From the NCBI RefSeq assembly GCF_000712035.1, contig NZ_JONV01000006.1:124001-188000 (forward strand): a stretch of DNA of 64,000 bases. Reading direction: 5' to 3'. The position numbers were made by a program, and so were the translations under genes. How positions within the stretch are numbered: the first letter of the stretch is position 1; each line of letters opens with the position of its first letter. The notes under the pieces were generated by a model. It was given only the letters and a program-made list of their open reading frames with translations, was not told the DNA's origin and searched no databases. Positions 1 through 7,702 of the stretch are shown piece after piece. The DNA comes from Salinicoccus luteus DSM 17002 (GTDB lineage Bacteria; Bacillota; Bacilli; Staphylococcales; Salinicoccaceae).

Positions 1-203
1 AGAGTATTGTTATGATCATCGTGTTCTTTGGATTCGATTTGTTCAATACGATCGGGGCAGTGTGGTTCCCTCTGATTGTACTCACAACATTCATGCTTCA
101 GATTGTTCTCAGTCATATGTGGATGAAGGCCTTCAGCTATGGTCCACTGGAGTGGATCTGGCGCATATTGACATATGGCAGAATATTGCCGATTAAAAAA
201 TAA
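1..203 (+). CDS. DUF418 family membrane protein, C-terminal end only
   Basis: The frame is open from the window edge, so the gene starts upstream and only about 67 residues are seen. The visible part has two hydrophobic helices and ends with a GPLEWIWR motif, a signature of the C-terminus of DUF418 (YeiB-like) proteins. These are polytopic membrane proteins of unknown biochemical role. The stop at 201-203 lies inside the left arm of a bidirectional hairpin shared with the convergent DUF421 gene. Family assignment rests on the short tail only. Confidence 0.7.
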   Translation, partial: SIVMIIVFFGFDLFNTIGAVWFPLIVLTTFMLQIVLSHMWMKAFSYGPLEWIWRILTYGRILPIKK

Positions 204-226
204 GACCTCACAGGTCTTATTTTTTT
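195..226. terminator. Bidirectional rho-independent terminator
   Basis: An 8-bp perfect stem (TAAGACCT at 201-208, AGGTCTTA at 212-219) has a 3-nt loop, with an A-run before it and a T-run after it. It can therefore end both the plus-strand DUF418 gene and the minus-strand DUF421 gene. Confidence 0.85.
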
Positions 227-750
227 ACCTCTTTGAACAGTCTGTCCAAGCTCGGCTCATCGGATTGATTGCTGATGACGGAAATGCTGCCGTCGGTCTC
301 AAGGACGACTGCCATGACTTCGGACATGTCATCCTTGCCGCTTGAGCGGGCCGCCTGCCTGATTTCAATTTCCAGCACCCGTTCCTTCTTCATGTTATGT
401 GCCAGGAATTCCCCATTATAGTAGAGCAGGGCGGGCTGTGATTTGATGAGATTGCTGAATGCCCGGCTTTTTACAGAAATTTTGGTGAAGATGTACTGCA
501 TGATGACGAGCACAAGAAAAGCAGTGATGCCCTGGGCGAGGGTGATGTCCTTGCTCGTGATGATGCTGGCAAGGATGGATCCGAGTGCGATCGTTACGAT
601 AAAATCAAAGGCGTTCATCTTGGTCAGGGTCCGCTTGCCGCTCACCCGGAGGAGGACCACAAGAGAAAGGTAGGCCATGACTCCGACCAGCACAGTCCGT
701 ATAATGACATCAAAGTTACTGAATATGACTTTATCGAATTCGAGGATAAT
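217..750 (-). CDS. DUF421 (YetF-like) membrane protein, probable ATT start
   Basis: This is a DUF421 domain protein: N-terminal membrane helices carrying the family motif SGKRTLTKMNAFDF, then a soluble alpha/beta domain. The function of the family is unknown. The first standard start codon is a GTG at 691-693, but that leaves the first membrane helix cut and without a ribosome binding site. The frame stays open upstream. An ATT at 748-750 is preceded by GGGAGG at 757-762 with a 6-nt spacer, giving 177 residues and an intact FDVIIRTVLVGV helix. I therefore place the start at 750. It is the last gene of a three-gene minus-strand operon, 16 nt after the acyltransferase-like gene. Confidence 0.8.
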   Translation of the reverse strand: MILEFDKVIFSNFDVIIRTVLVGVMAYLSLVVLLRVSGKRTLTKMNAFDFIVTIALGSILASIITSKDITLAQGITAFLVLVIMQYIFTKISVKSRAFSNLIKSQPALLYYNGEFLAHNMKKERVLEIEIRQAARSSGKDDMSEVMAVVLETDGSISVISNQSDEPSLDRLFKEVKK

Positions 751-766
751 ATCCGCCTCCCTGGGT

Positions 767-1819
767 TTATGTTCTGGATTTCAACTGCCAGTCGGCACTG
801 GTGAAGCTGAGATCCGTATCGATCTTTCCGAAAATCTGATCCTGTGTACTGTCATTGCCGTCAAGCCAGTCTGCGAAATCAAATTCATGCATCTGTCCCT
901 CTCCACCGAGGCGTATGCCGGCTTTCAGGTTCTTCCTGTCATATATGGATGTATGGATGGTGCCAGCCCAGCTTCTGTAGTTGTCCACGAAAAGGCCATG
1001 GGCCGGATCAGTGAAGAGGGCGAGCAGTTCTTCCCTGGAAGCGGAGTGTATATCGTGAAGGATATCAAGACGCTCCTTTGAGTCGACAAGGTATCTCCTG
1101 TTTTCGTGTGCAAGCTTCTCGTAATGGTTCGTACATATGTGGGCTTCGCGGAATTCCATGCCACGGGCGGAAGTTTCTGCAATGAAGGAGTCATTATTCC
1201 TGTCCTGGATGATATAGCTGAAGCCGCCACGGTGGGGAAGCGCCTGAAGTAATGCCTTCGCCTCATCTGCAGTGCGGCACAGTTCAAGGATGAAGCGGCC
1301 GATGATGAAGCATGTAAAACCATCGAACGGCTGCTTCCTGTTCATGAAATTATAGGCCATGACAAGGCCATGTTCGTTCATGCCGTCCATTCTACCCGTT
1401 ACCCTGGATGCAGGCCCAATATGCGCGTATCCGTGATCCGGCTGAAACAGTTTGTACATTCCATCGTAAGTATTTGGATGGTAATCATAATTTCTGATGA
1501 ATAATTCATCATCCATATAGACACTGCATCCATTATCACGCGGAGAAACCCTGTAGTGGGCAAGATTGAGCAGCACCTCATGGTCGGTGATTTCAAGCGC
1601 CTCCTGAAGCCCCATGATTTCCTCCCAGATATGGGGGGCAAAGTGGATGTAGAGCTGCTTTGTTTCGTTGTAGTCGAGGTCGAATTTCGGTCGGCGCTTT
1701 ATCCACTCGTAGTTTCTGTTCTGCATGTAGTGGGTCTCCTTCAGCCATCTGCCCTGCTGGATGCCATAGTCGAAATGGCGCCCTCTGAATGGCTGGACCA
1801 AAGCGTTTATCTTCTGCAT
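767..1819 (-). CDS. C45-family Ntn-hydrolase (acyl-CoA:6-APA acyltransferase-like)
   Basis: This 350-residue protein matches the peptidase C45 / acyl-CoA:6-aminopenicillanate acyltransferase family. In that family autocleavage before a cysteine frees the N-terminal nucleophile of an Ntn hydrolase. The expected Gly-Cys pair is in DNGCSVYMDD, with the cysteine at residue 98. GRMDGMNEHGLVMAYN and the later ETSARGMEFREAHICTNHY segment are also typical. Bacterial members probably cut or transfer acyl groups on small amides; the substrate cannot be told. The start at 1819 follows AGAGGAG, which overlaps the end of the phosphatase gene, so the two are co-transcribed. Confidence 0.8.
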   Translation of the reverse strand: MQKINALVQPFRGRHFDYGIQQGRWLKETHYMQNRNYEWIKRRPKFDLDYNETKQLYIHFAPHIWEEIMGLQEALEITDHEVLLNLAHYRVSPRDNGCSVYMDDELFIRNYDYHPNTYDGMYKLFQPDHGYAHIGPASRVTGRMDGMNEHGLVMAYNFMNRKQPFDGFTCFIIGRFILELCRTADEAKALLQALPHRGGFSYIIQDRNNDSFIAETSARGMEFREAHICTNHYEKLAHENRRYLVDSKERLDILHDIHSASREELLALFTDPAHGLFVDNYRSWAGTIHTSIYDRKNLKAGIRLGGEGQMHEFDFADWLDGNDSTQDQIFGKIDTDLSFTSADWQLKSRT

Positions 1820-1834
1820 ATGATTGATGCTCCT

Positions 1835-2425
1835 CTATTTATTATGCTTTTCCTGGACGGTTTCTGTGTATGTTGGAACATTGTACTCATGTACATGCCA
1901 TTTGGAATCGATGAATTGAATATGACTCAGGCTGCAGTTGTCGAGCTTTGTCCGGAGCATATCGATTTCATCGCTGTACAACGACAATATGGATTTGATT
2001 GTCCTGGAGTGTGCGGTCAGCAGCACATATTGTCCTTCATACTGTCCATGGATATGTCTTAAAGCTTTCTCCACGCGGGCGGATAGTGCTTCGAACGTTT
2101 CAGCTCCGGGCAGTTCGCCATTCGGATACTTTTCTATGATGTCATCAATGTGGCTGCCTTCAAGCGTCCCGAAGTGCTGCTCTTTCAGCTCATCCATCGT
2201 ATGGATCGGCAGCTGATGGTGCCGGTTGATGATTTCCGCTGTCCGGTAGGCGCGCCCAAGCGGACTTGAAACGATTGCATCGAAGGGTTCATCCTTCAAT
2301 TTTTCGGCGGCACATTCCGCCTGGTATTCCCCTTCAGCGTTCAGAGGGATGTCTGAAGAACCCTGGAGCTTCCTCAAATGATTGTATTCTGTCAGGCCGT
2401 GTCTGACTAGGCAAATTCTGGTCAT
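1835..2425 (-). CDS. Histidine phosphatase family protein
   Basis: This is a 196-residue member of the phosphoglycerate-mutase-like histidine phosphatases. The phosphoacceptor motif is VRHGLTEYN near residues 7-15, the middle motif is SSPLGRAYRTAE, and the second catalytic histidine is in LLTAHSRTIKS. Its substrate is unknown. I choose the ATG at 2425 over one four codons upstream because GAGGTG lies five bases before it. It heads a minus-strand operon with the C45 hydrolase and DUF421, suggesting a shared but unidentified role. Confidence 0.85.
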   Translation of the reverse strand: MTRICLVRHGLTEYNHLRKLQGSSDIPLNAEGEYQAECAAEKLKDEPFDAIVSSPLGRAYRTAEIINRHHQLPIHTMDELKEQHFGTLEGSHIDDIIEKYPNGELPGAETFEALSARVEKALRHIHGQYEGQYVLLTAHSRTIKSILSLYSDEIDMLRTKLDNCSLSHIQFIDSKWHVHEYNVPTYTETVQEKHNK

Positions 2426-2541
2426 ATTACACCTCATTAGTATTTTACATATATGATAACATGAGAATGAAATGATAGGTGAACCAAGAAACTTTTGTTA
2501 AAATGGAGCATAAGAGTGAAAAGTGATGGAGGGTGTGGACA

Positions 2542-3264
2542 TTGAACAGAAAGATAGCGGTCATTTCCGATATCCATGGCAACCACCATGCGTTATCCAG
2601 CGTGATCGAGGATATGGAAAAGTTCGATATTGATGCGGTCTACTGCCTGGGGGATATCGTTTCCCTGGGGCACCAGACCAATGAAGTGCTGGAGCTGCTT
2701 GAAAGGATGGATAACCTTTCCGTCATCCGGGGCAACCATGATGAAGAGGTGGTGAAGGCGTTGCGGAATGTGCCTTCTGAAGTCACTGGCCCTGAGCATG
2801 ACCATCATTTATGGGTGGCGGAGCATCTGGATTCAGATTATCATCAGTTTCTTGAGGAGCTGCCCCTCACTTTGGAGATGAAAGTGGAAGGCCGCAGCAT
2901 CCTCCTCACCCATTACCACCTGGATGCGGATGCCGGCTACATCCCGATCGATCCGGACCCGTCTGTAGAAAGTCTCACGCACATCTATCAGGAGGGGACG
3001 CACGACCTTATCCTTTTTGGCCACGACCATATGAGATATCAATTTGAAATGGACCATCAAATCTTCCTGAATCCGGGACCATTGGGCGTCACATCGAAAC
3101 CGTACGCACCCTATGCCATCATGGAAATCGAAGATGATGGGGCCATCCATATCATGCACAGGAACATCCATTACGACCGCGGTGCCTTCATTGATGGACT
3201 CAGGAAAGAAAATCCACCAGCGCTTGATTTCATATTGAATGTGCTGCTTAAGGAAAGAGGTTAG
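2542..3264 (+). CDS. Calcineurin-like metallophosphoesterase
   Basis: This 240-residue cytosolic phosphoesterase has all metal-binding blocks in order: ISDIHGN, CLGDIVSLG, RGNHDE, LLTHYH and LFGHDH. The nearest familiar families are YfcE-like and diadenosine-polyphosphatase-like enzymes. A TTG start at 2542 is favoured because GGAGGG lies at the right distance; the upstream GTG at 2533 would overlap that site. The stop is 3 nt from the next gene, so the two form an operon. Confidence 0.8.
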   Translation: MNRKIAVISDIHGNHHALSSVIEDMEKFDIDAVYCLGDIVSLGHQTNEVLELLERMDNLSVIRGNHDEEVVKALRNVPSEVTGPEHDHHLWVAEHLDSDYHQFLEELPLTLEMKVEGRSILLTHYHLDADAGYIPIDPDPSVESLTHIYQEGTHDLILFGHDHMRYQFEMDHQIFLNPGPLGVTSKPYAPYAIMEIEDDGAIHIMHRNIHYDRGAFIDGLRKENPPALDFILNVLLKERG

Positions 3265-3267
3265 ATC

Positions 3268-3762
3268 ATGGAAATACGTCCGATAGAAATGCGGGATATT
3301 GAACAATTCCTCAATCTACTGCTGACACTGGAGGCAAACAGCAAAGATGATCTGTATGAGGAGCAGCCACTCAATATCTCTAATACGGAGTCACTCCTGT
3401 CGTCTGTATTGCAGAATGCAAAACGGCAGATTTTTGTCGCCATCGATCAGCAGAGGATGATGGGCTATATCAGCCTTTCGGGGAATCATAATGAAATGAC
3501 GGTGCACCGGGCCAATGTATCCCTTGGTGTTCTGCAGACGGAACAGCAGAACAGCATAGGAAGGAATCTGTTGAATGCGGCCATCCACTGGGCGGAAGGA
3601 AACCGGATCCACCGCCTTGAGCTTTCCATCCGCGATGATTTTGAAGAAGAGATCGAGCTGTATACTGCGCTCGGATTCAAAAAGGAAGGCGAACGGATCG
3701 ACGCACTGTTCATAGATGGAGAATACAGGAATGAAATATATTTATATAGACTGATCAACTGA
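3268..3762 (+). CDS. GNAT family N-acetyltransferase
   Basis: The protein of 164 residues has the GNAT fold: an N-terminal IRPIEMRDIEQF strand-helix, a central SLGVLQTEQQNSIGRNLL segment in the acetyl-CoA position, and a C-terminal YTALGFKKEGERIDAL motif. The acceptor substrate is unknown. It begins 3 nt after the phosphoesterase, with an SD in the end of that gene. Confidence 0.8.
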   Translation: MEIRPIEMRDIEQFLNLLLTLEANSKDDLYEEQPLNISNTESLLSSVLQNAKRQIFVAIDQQRMMGYISLSGNHNEMTVHRANVSLGVLQTEQQNSIGRNLLNAAIHWAEGNRIHRLELSIRDDFEEEIELYTALGFKKEGERIDALFIDGEYRNEIYLYRLIN

Positions 3763-3779
3763 AATGGTGGGGGAGACAT

Positions 3780-4700
3780 ATGAATCTGCAAAGTTTTTAT
3801 ATTGGTGATAAACATGCCGAAGTGACGATGATGCTTGGGGAAAGCGCAGTACATGAGAAGGAGGGCAGGCCTGCGGTCGTCATCTGTCCGGGTGGAAGCT
3901 ACATGTATGTATCCGAAAGGGAAGCAGAACCTGTCGGGTATGAGTTTCTGGCGAAAGGATACCATGTGTTCATACTCAGGTACTCGACCATCGGTACGGC
4001 GATGAGGAGGGAGAACAGGCAGGCGAACAGGGACGAACTTTATCAGATCGCTTCCATGGTCGGAGAGGACGAGGTCCTCGGATCCGAGTTTCCGGGACCG
4101 CTGGTGGAACTGGCACAGACGATCACCTTCATCCGGGAAAACTGCCATGAGTTTAATGTGAATCCGGATCAGATCGGCACAGTCGGATTCTCTGCGGGCG
4201 GCCATCTGGCGGCGAGCCTTGGCGTACATTGGAATTCGGCATGGCTCAGTGCACTCACAGGACAGGAGCCAAGGTGGTACAGGCCGAATTTCCAGGTGCT
4301 GGCCTATCCGATTCTGGACTATATGCTGAATAGGGATATAGCCGAGGAACGGGGGATCGGGGATCCAAGGTATATGTCAACGGCTTCCAGAATGGTATTC
4401 GGCCACACTATCGAGGATGAAACCCTCGAACGTGCTGACCTCAAGGCCCATGTGTCAAAAGATACACCGCCCACCTTCCTCTGGCACACCGTTGAAGACA
4501 GACTCGTCTTTGTACAGAATACACTGGATTTTGCGAAGGCGCTCGAGAAATTTCAGGTACCGTGGGAGCTCCATACATTCAAGAGCGGCAGCCATGGCCT
4601 GAGTCTTGCCACAGAAGTGACCGGCAGGGAGGACGCACGTGCTTCCCAGTGGACAGGCCTCATGTTCAGCTGGCTTGATGAAGTGCTGAACAAAAATTAG
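3780..4700 (+). CDS. Alpha/beta hydrolase (acetyl-esterase type)
   Basis: This 306-residue soluble alpha/beta hydrolase has an oxyanion-loop CPGGSY near residue 37, nucleophile Ser138 in GFSAGG, probable Asp240 in HTVEDRLV and His272 in GSHG. This layout fits the BD-FAE/acetyl-xylan-esterase-like group of small esterases. No signal peptide is seen, so it should act in the cytosol. A GGGGG-rich ribosome site lies just before the ATG. The gene runs with the two upstream genes and ends at a hairpin shared with a small convergent gene. Confidence 0.8.
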   Translation: MNLQSFYIGDKHAEVTMMLGESAVHEKEGRPAVVICPGGSYMYVSEREAEPVGYEFLAKGYHVFILRYSTIGTAMRRENRQANRDELYQIASMVGEDEVLGSEFPGPLVELAQTITFIRENCHEFNVNPDQIGTVGFSAGGHLAASLGVHWNSAWLSALTGQEPRWYRPNFQVLAYPILDYMLNRDIAEERGIGDPRYMSTASRMVFGHTIEDETLERADLKAHVSKDTPPTFLWHTVEDRLVFVQNTLDFAKALEKFQVPWELHTFKSGSHGLSLATEVTGREDARASQWTGLMFSWLDEVLNKN

Positions 4701-4724
4701 AGGACGCTGCTTTCAGCGTCCTCT
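4699..4724 (-). terminator. Terminator overlapping the minus-gene stop
   Basis: An 11-bp perfect stem (4699-4709 with 4714-4724, loop CTTT) is followed on the minus strand by a T-rich run. The stop codon of the small minus gene lies within it. The plus side has no T-run, so it mainly serves the minus strand. Confidence 0.75.
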
Positions 4725-4919
4725 GGTATAGTTGATCTTGAATTGTGTGAATGTTTCGGTATGCCCGGGGTAGATGAACTGTATGAATTTGTCATCTTCT
4801 GAAGTTATTTCCTGAAAAATGTAGTCTGATTTATCAAATTCATTCACTTTATCATTCCGGATATACTTGAAATCCGTCCTGTCGTTCGTGCTGTCCTTAA
4901 CCTTTACCAAGATTGCCAT
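4713..4919 (-). CDS. Small conserved-looking protein, 68 aa, unknown function
   Basis: This charged 68-residue protein starts MAILVKVKDSTNDR and ends QFKINYTRGR. An alternating hydrophobic/charged pattern suggests a small beta-rich fold; no membrane segment or cysteine is present. The ATG at 4919 is preceded by GAGGAG with a 9-nt spacer, and the gene ends in its own hairpin. The much longer open frame upstream of this start has no such signal and is taken to be chance. No family is recognised. Confidence 0.65.
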   Translation of the reverse strand: MAILVKVKDSTNDRTDFKYIRNDKVNEFDKSDYIFQEITSEDDKFIQFIYPGHTETFTQFKINYTRGR

Positions 4920-5009
4920 ATGCACCAACTCCTCATTATGTATATATCCGCAGTACCCTGGACTCAAACGTGACATATTGAGCATATTATAAATAAAAAG
5001 GATGATTTG

Positions 5010-5636
5010 ATGGATTTTAAGACGCTGCATCTCGGAGATCTGCCGGAATTGCTCTTTCTTCAGAACAAAGTATATGAAAGCCTGGAAGACAAGGAAGTGC
5101 TGCAGACACTGACAGAGCGGGAATTCAAGGAGATTATTGCACAGGGCTTCATAATCGGGGCCGTTGATGATGGGGAACTCGTGGCTTCCCGCTCCATGTA
5201 TATCCCGACACCTGATGAGGAGGAGCATCTGGCGGACGATGTAGGCATTAAAGACAAGAAAAGTGTAATATACTCCGAAATCAGCTTCATTGCCCCTTCG
5301 CACAGAGGCGAAGGCCTCCAGACAAGGATGGGCAGGCAGCTGATTGAAATGGTCCGGGCGGATGGCAGATTCCAGGATGTCCTGACGACAGTAATGCCGG
5401 AGAACGTGCCGAGCCTCAAGGATAAATTCAGACTCGGTTTCAAGATAAGAAAGACTACATACAAATATAACGGAAAAAAGCGCCATGTAATGCATCTGAA
5501 CCTTTCGCAGCCGTATGTACGGTCCGGCGAGGCGACATGGGTCCACTATACGGATACCGACTGGATGCTTGAAAATGGAGATGATTATGTAGGCAATGCG
5601 TTTGATGGAGAATATATATCCTATTACAGGAAATGA
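5010..5636 (+). CDS. GNAT-like acetyltransferase
   Basis: This protein of 208 residues has a GNAT core: an EISFIAPSHRGEGLQTRMGRQLIEMV segment in the acetyl-CoA-binding region (residues about 90-115) and a VMPENVPSLKDKFRLGFKIRK segment typical of the last GNAT strands. The C-terminal 50 residues are an extra extension. The ATG at 5010 suits the AAGGATG ribosome site better than the TTG one codon upstream. It is divergent from the small 68-aa gene. The substrate is unknown. Confidence 0.7.
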   Translation: MDFKTLHLGDLPELLFLQNKVYESLEDKEVLQTLTEREFKEIIAQGFIIGAVDDGELVASRSMYIPTPDEEEHLADDVGIKDKKSVIYSEISFIAPSHRGEGLQTRMGRQLIEMVRADGRFQDVLTTVMPENVPSLKDKFRLGFKIRKTTYKYNGKKRHVMHLNLSQPYVRSGEATWVHYTDTDWMLENGDDYVGNAFDGEYISYYRK

Positions 5637-5680
5637 AAAGATGAGGAGCCGGTAGGAGACTACCAGTGCTCCTCATCTTT
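5637..5680. terminator. Bidirectional terminator with nested stems
   Basis: A 13-bp outer stem (5637-5649 with 5668-5680) encloses a second 5-bp stem (GGTAG/CTACC). T-runs occur on both sides. It separates the GNAT gene from the convergent BCCT gene, whose stop at 5660-5662 lies inside it. Confidence 0.75.
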
Positions 5681-7192
5681 GATTTTCTGGTTGCTCCGTC
5701 CTTCGGTGCGCAGATTCCTGTAGAGGGCGATCATCATGAAGATCATTATGACGCCAAACGGCAGGGCTGTGATTGTTGCAATCGATTGGAGTCCATCCAG
5801 GCCGCCGCTCAGAAGCAGTACAGAAGCAATGGATGAGAGTAGGATACCCCATGTAATCAGCACTTTATTTGAAGGGTTGAGGTTGCCTTCAGATGTGAAC
5901 ACTCCCAGTACATAGGTCGCTGAATTTGCAGATGTGATGAAGAATATCGCAATCAGTACAAGGGCCATGATATTGAGGAGGATTGCACCAGGGAACTGGT
6001 CAAGCAGCAGGAACAGTCCCACTTCAGGCGTCTGCGTGACTGTATCCGACATTGAAGTCTGGCCGTCGAGCTCCATGAACAACCCGGAGCCGCCGAAAAC
6101 CACGAACCATACCAGTGTACCAAGCGTGGGGATGATGAGCACCCCAAACATGAATTCACCCAATGTACGCCCCTTTGAAACACGGGCGATGAATGTGCCA
6201 ACGAACGGGCTCCATGAAATGAGCCATGCCCAATAGAAAAGGGTCCAATTGCTCATCCAGGTATTATCTTCACTATAGGGGGTGGTGTTGAATGTCATTC
6301 CAAAAAGACCGCTGCCGTATCCCCCAATGGTTTTTGAAACATGTTCAATCAGATAGGTGGTGGGGCCCAGGATGAGTACAATGGATAGTAGAACCGCAGC
6401 GATGGCAAGGTTTGTTACACTCAGGTATTTCATGCCTTTGCTGATGCCTGTAACCACCGATAGGAGAAAGATTACGGTGACTCCCCCGATGATGATAAGC
6501 TGGCTGACATTGTTGTTGGGAAGACCGAATACGTGTTCAAGACCTACGCCGAATTGCATTGCACTCAGCCCAAATGAGGTGGCGATGCCTACAGTCGTAG
6601 CAAGTACGGCGATGATATCGATAGTTTTACCAGGCCACTTTGAGATGTAGGATCCAATCAGTGGATAGAAAGTTGAACTGATGAGGCCGGGAAGATCCTT
6701 TCTGAATTTGGCGAAGGCAAGACTGAGCGCAACGATGGAGTATATTGCCCATGGATGTATCCCCCAATGGAATACGCTGAGCACCAGGCTCTGTTCCGCT
6801 GCTGCCTGGGATTCGGGTTCAAGACCGGCAGGCGGGTTTGCAAAGTGGGAAAGGGGTTCTGCAGTCCCCCAGAATACGAGCCCTACACCCATGCCGGCAG
6901 CGAAAAGCATGCCGATCCACTGAAAATAAGTATACTCGGCTTCCTCATCCCGTTTCCCAAGTTTCATATTGCGGAAAGGGCCGACCCCGAGATAAAGGCA
7001 GAAGATGATGAACAGGGCGGTGGACAGGACATAGAACCATCCCAATTCTGCCGTAATGAAATCCATGATGTTGCCGGTAGTGGCAATCATACTGTCCGGC
7101 ATGAAGACGCCCCAGATCACTACAGCCAGTACTATGATTGCTGAAATAGAGAGTACAGCATTATCTTTGAGCAGCCTGACGATTCCAGCCAC
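5660..7192 (-). CDS. opuD: BCCT family osmolyte transporter (glycine betaine type)
   Basis: This 510-residue sodium-coupled carrier has about 12 membrane helices. The BCCT signatures are visible: FQWIGMLFAAGMGVGLVFW with the glycine-rich unwound helix, WGTAEP, and the WTLFYWAWLISWSPFVGTFIAR block of helix 8. Such carriers import glycine betaine or related compatible solutes under osmotic stress; the exact substrate is inferred from OpuD similarity. The start is a GTG at 7192 after AGGAGGG. A sigma-B-like promoter lies 39-65 bp upstream. Confidence 0.88.
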   Translation of the reverse strand: MAGIVRLLKDNAVLSISAIIVLAVVIWGVFMPDSMIATTGNIMDFITAELGWFYVLSTALFIIFCLYLGVGPFRNMKLGKRDEEAEYTYFQWIGMLFAAGMGVGLVFWGTAEPLSHFANPPAGLEPESQAAAEQSLVLSVFHWGIHPWAIYSIVALSLAFAKFRKDLPGLISSTFYPLIGSYISKWPGKTIDIIAVLATTVGIATSFGLSAMQFGVGLEHVFGLPNNNVSQLIIIGGVTVIFLLSVVTGISKGMKYLSVTNLAIAAVLLSIVLILGPTTYLIEHVSKTIGGYGSGLFGMTFNTTPYSEDNTWMSNWTLFYWAWLISWSPFVGTFIARVSKGRTLGEFMFGVLIIPTLGTLVWFVVFGGSGLFMELDGQTSMSDTVTQTPEVGLFLLLDQFPGAILLNIMALVLIAIFFITSANSATYVLGVFTSEGNLNPSNKVLITWGILLSSIASVLLLSGGLDGLQSIATITALPFGVIMIFMMIALYRNLRTEGRSNQKIKDEEHW

Positions 7193-7230
7193 AGAATCCC
7201 TCCTGTCATTTTTCGCATTTTAAATATATG

Positions 7231-7257
7231 TTACCCGCCGCTGCTGGAAACTAAAAC
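7231..7257 (-). promoter_or_regulatory. Sigma-B-like promoter for the BCCT gene
   Basis: On the minus strand, GTTTTA (7252-7257), a 15-bp spacer and GGGTAA (7231-7236) resemble the general-stress consensus GTTTAA / GGGTAT. It faces the BCCT gene. The opuD gene of Bacillus subtilis is known to be partly sigma-B dependent. A sigma-A-like AT-rich -10 also occurs slightly downstream. Confidence 0.5.
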
Positions 7258-7287
7258 TATTACAGCGCCTGGAGAGCCCCTGCAGAT

Positions 7288-7312
7288 GTTTCCATTCGCT
7301 TAAAAAGGGTAG
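7288..7312 (+). promoter_or_regulatory. Sigma-B-like promoter for the STAS-like gene
   Basis: GTTTCC (7288-7293), a 13-bp spacer and GGGTAG (7307-7312) lie about 33 bp before the start codon of the STAS-like gene. The match and spacing fit the Bacillales general-stress sigma factor; no good sigma-A promoter is seen here. Confidence 0.6.
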
Positions 7313-7345
7313 CGGATTGTAAAAACAGATCAAGGAGTGAGTATC

Positions 7346-7702
7346 ATGATGAAACTTGAGGAAAGTGAATATCCAAATGTAGTATATGTCGAAGTGGATG
7401 GTAAAGTGACTGAGGAGGACGCTGAGAAATCAGAAGCCTTCATCAAAGAGCACTATGGAAATGAAAAGAAGCTCAATGCACTGGTCTATATTAAAGATAT
7501 GGAAGGTGCAGATATTGGCGCCGTCCTGAAGGGCAGTGTCATTGATGTCAAGCATTGGGAACAATATGGGAAGTTTGCACTGATTGCGAACCCTGCCTGG
7601 ATTGAAGGGGGCTCGACTGTTGCCGATCTCATGCCCGGTATAGAAGTGCGGCATTTCGATAAGGCCCAGATTGATAATGCCTGGGAATGGCTTCAGGAGT
7701 AG
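7346..7702 (+). CDS. STAS/SpoIIAA-like protein
   Basis: This 118-residue soluble protein resembles the SpoIIAA-like (STAS, SEC14-related) family: NVVYVEVDGKVTEEDAE, then LNALVYIKDMEGADIGAVL, and a C-terminal PGIEVRHFDKAQIDNAWEWL helix. Members bind small lipids or act as phospho-relay switches; the role here is unknown. The ATG at 7346 is chosen because AAGGAG sits 8 nt upstream. It has a sigma-B-like promoter and overlaps the convergent DUF2071 gene by 10 bp. Confidence 0.7.
   Translation: MMKLEESEYPNVVYVEVDGKVTEEDAEKSEAFIKEHYGNEKKLNALVYIKDMEGADIGAVLKGSVIDVKHWEQYGKFALIANPAWIEGGSTVADLMPGIEVRHFDKAQIDNAWEWLQE

Noticed and set aside
4920-5546. Long upstream extension of the 68-aa minus gene
   Set aside because: It overlaps the GNAT gene on the opposite strand, lacks a ribosome site, and its sequence is not protein-like.
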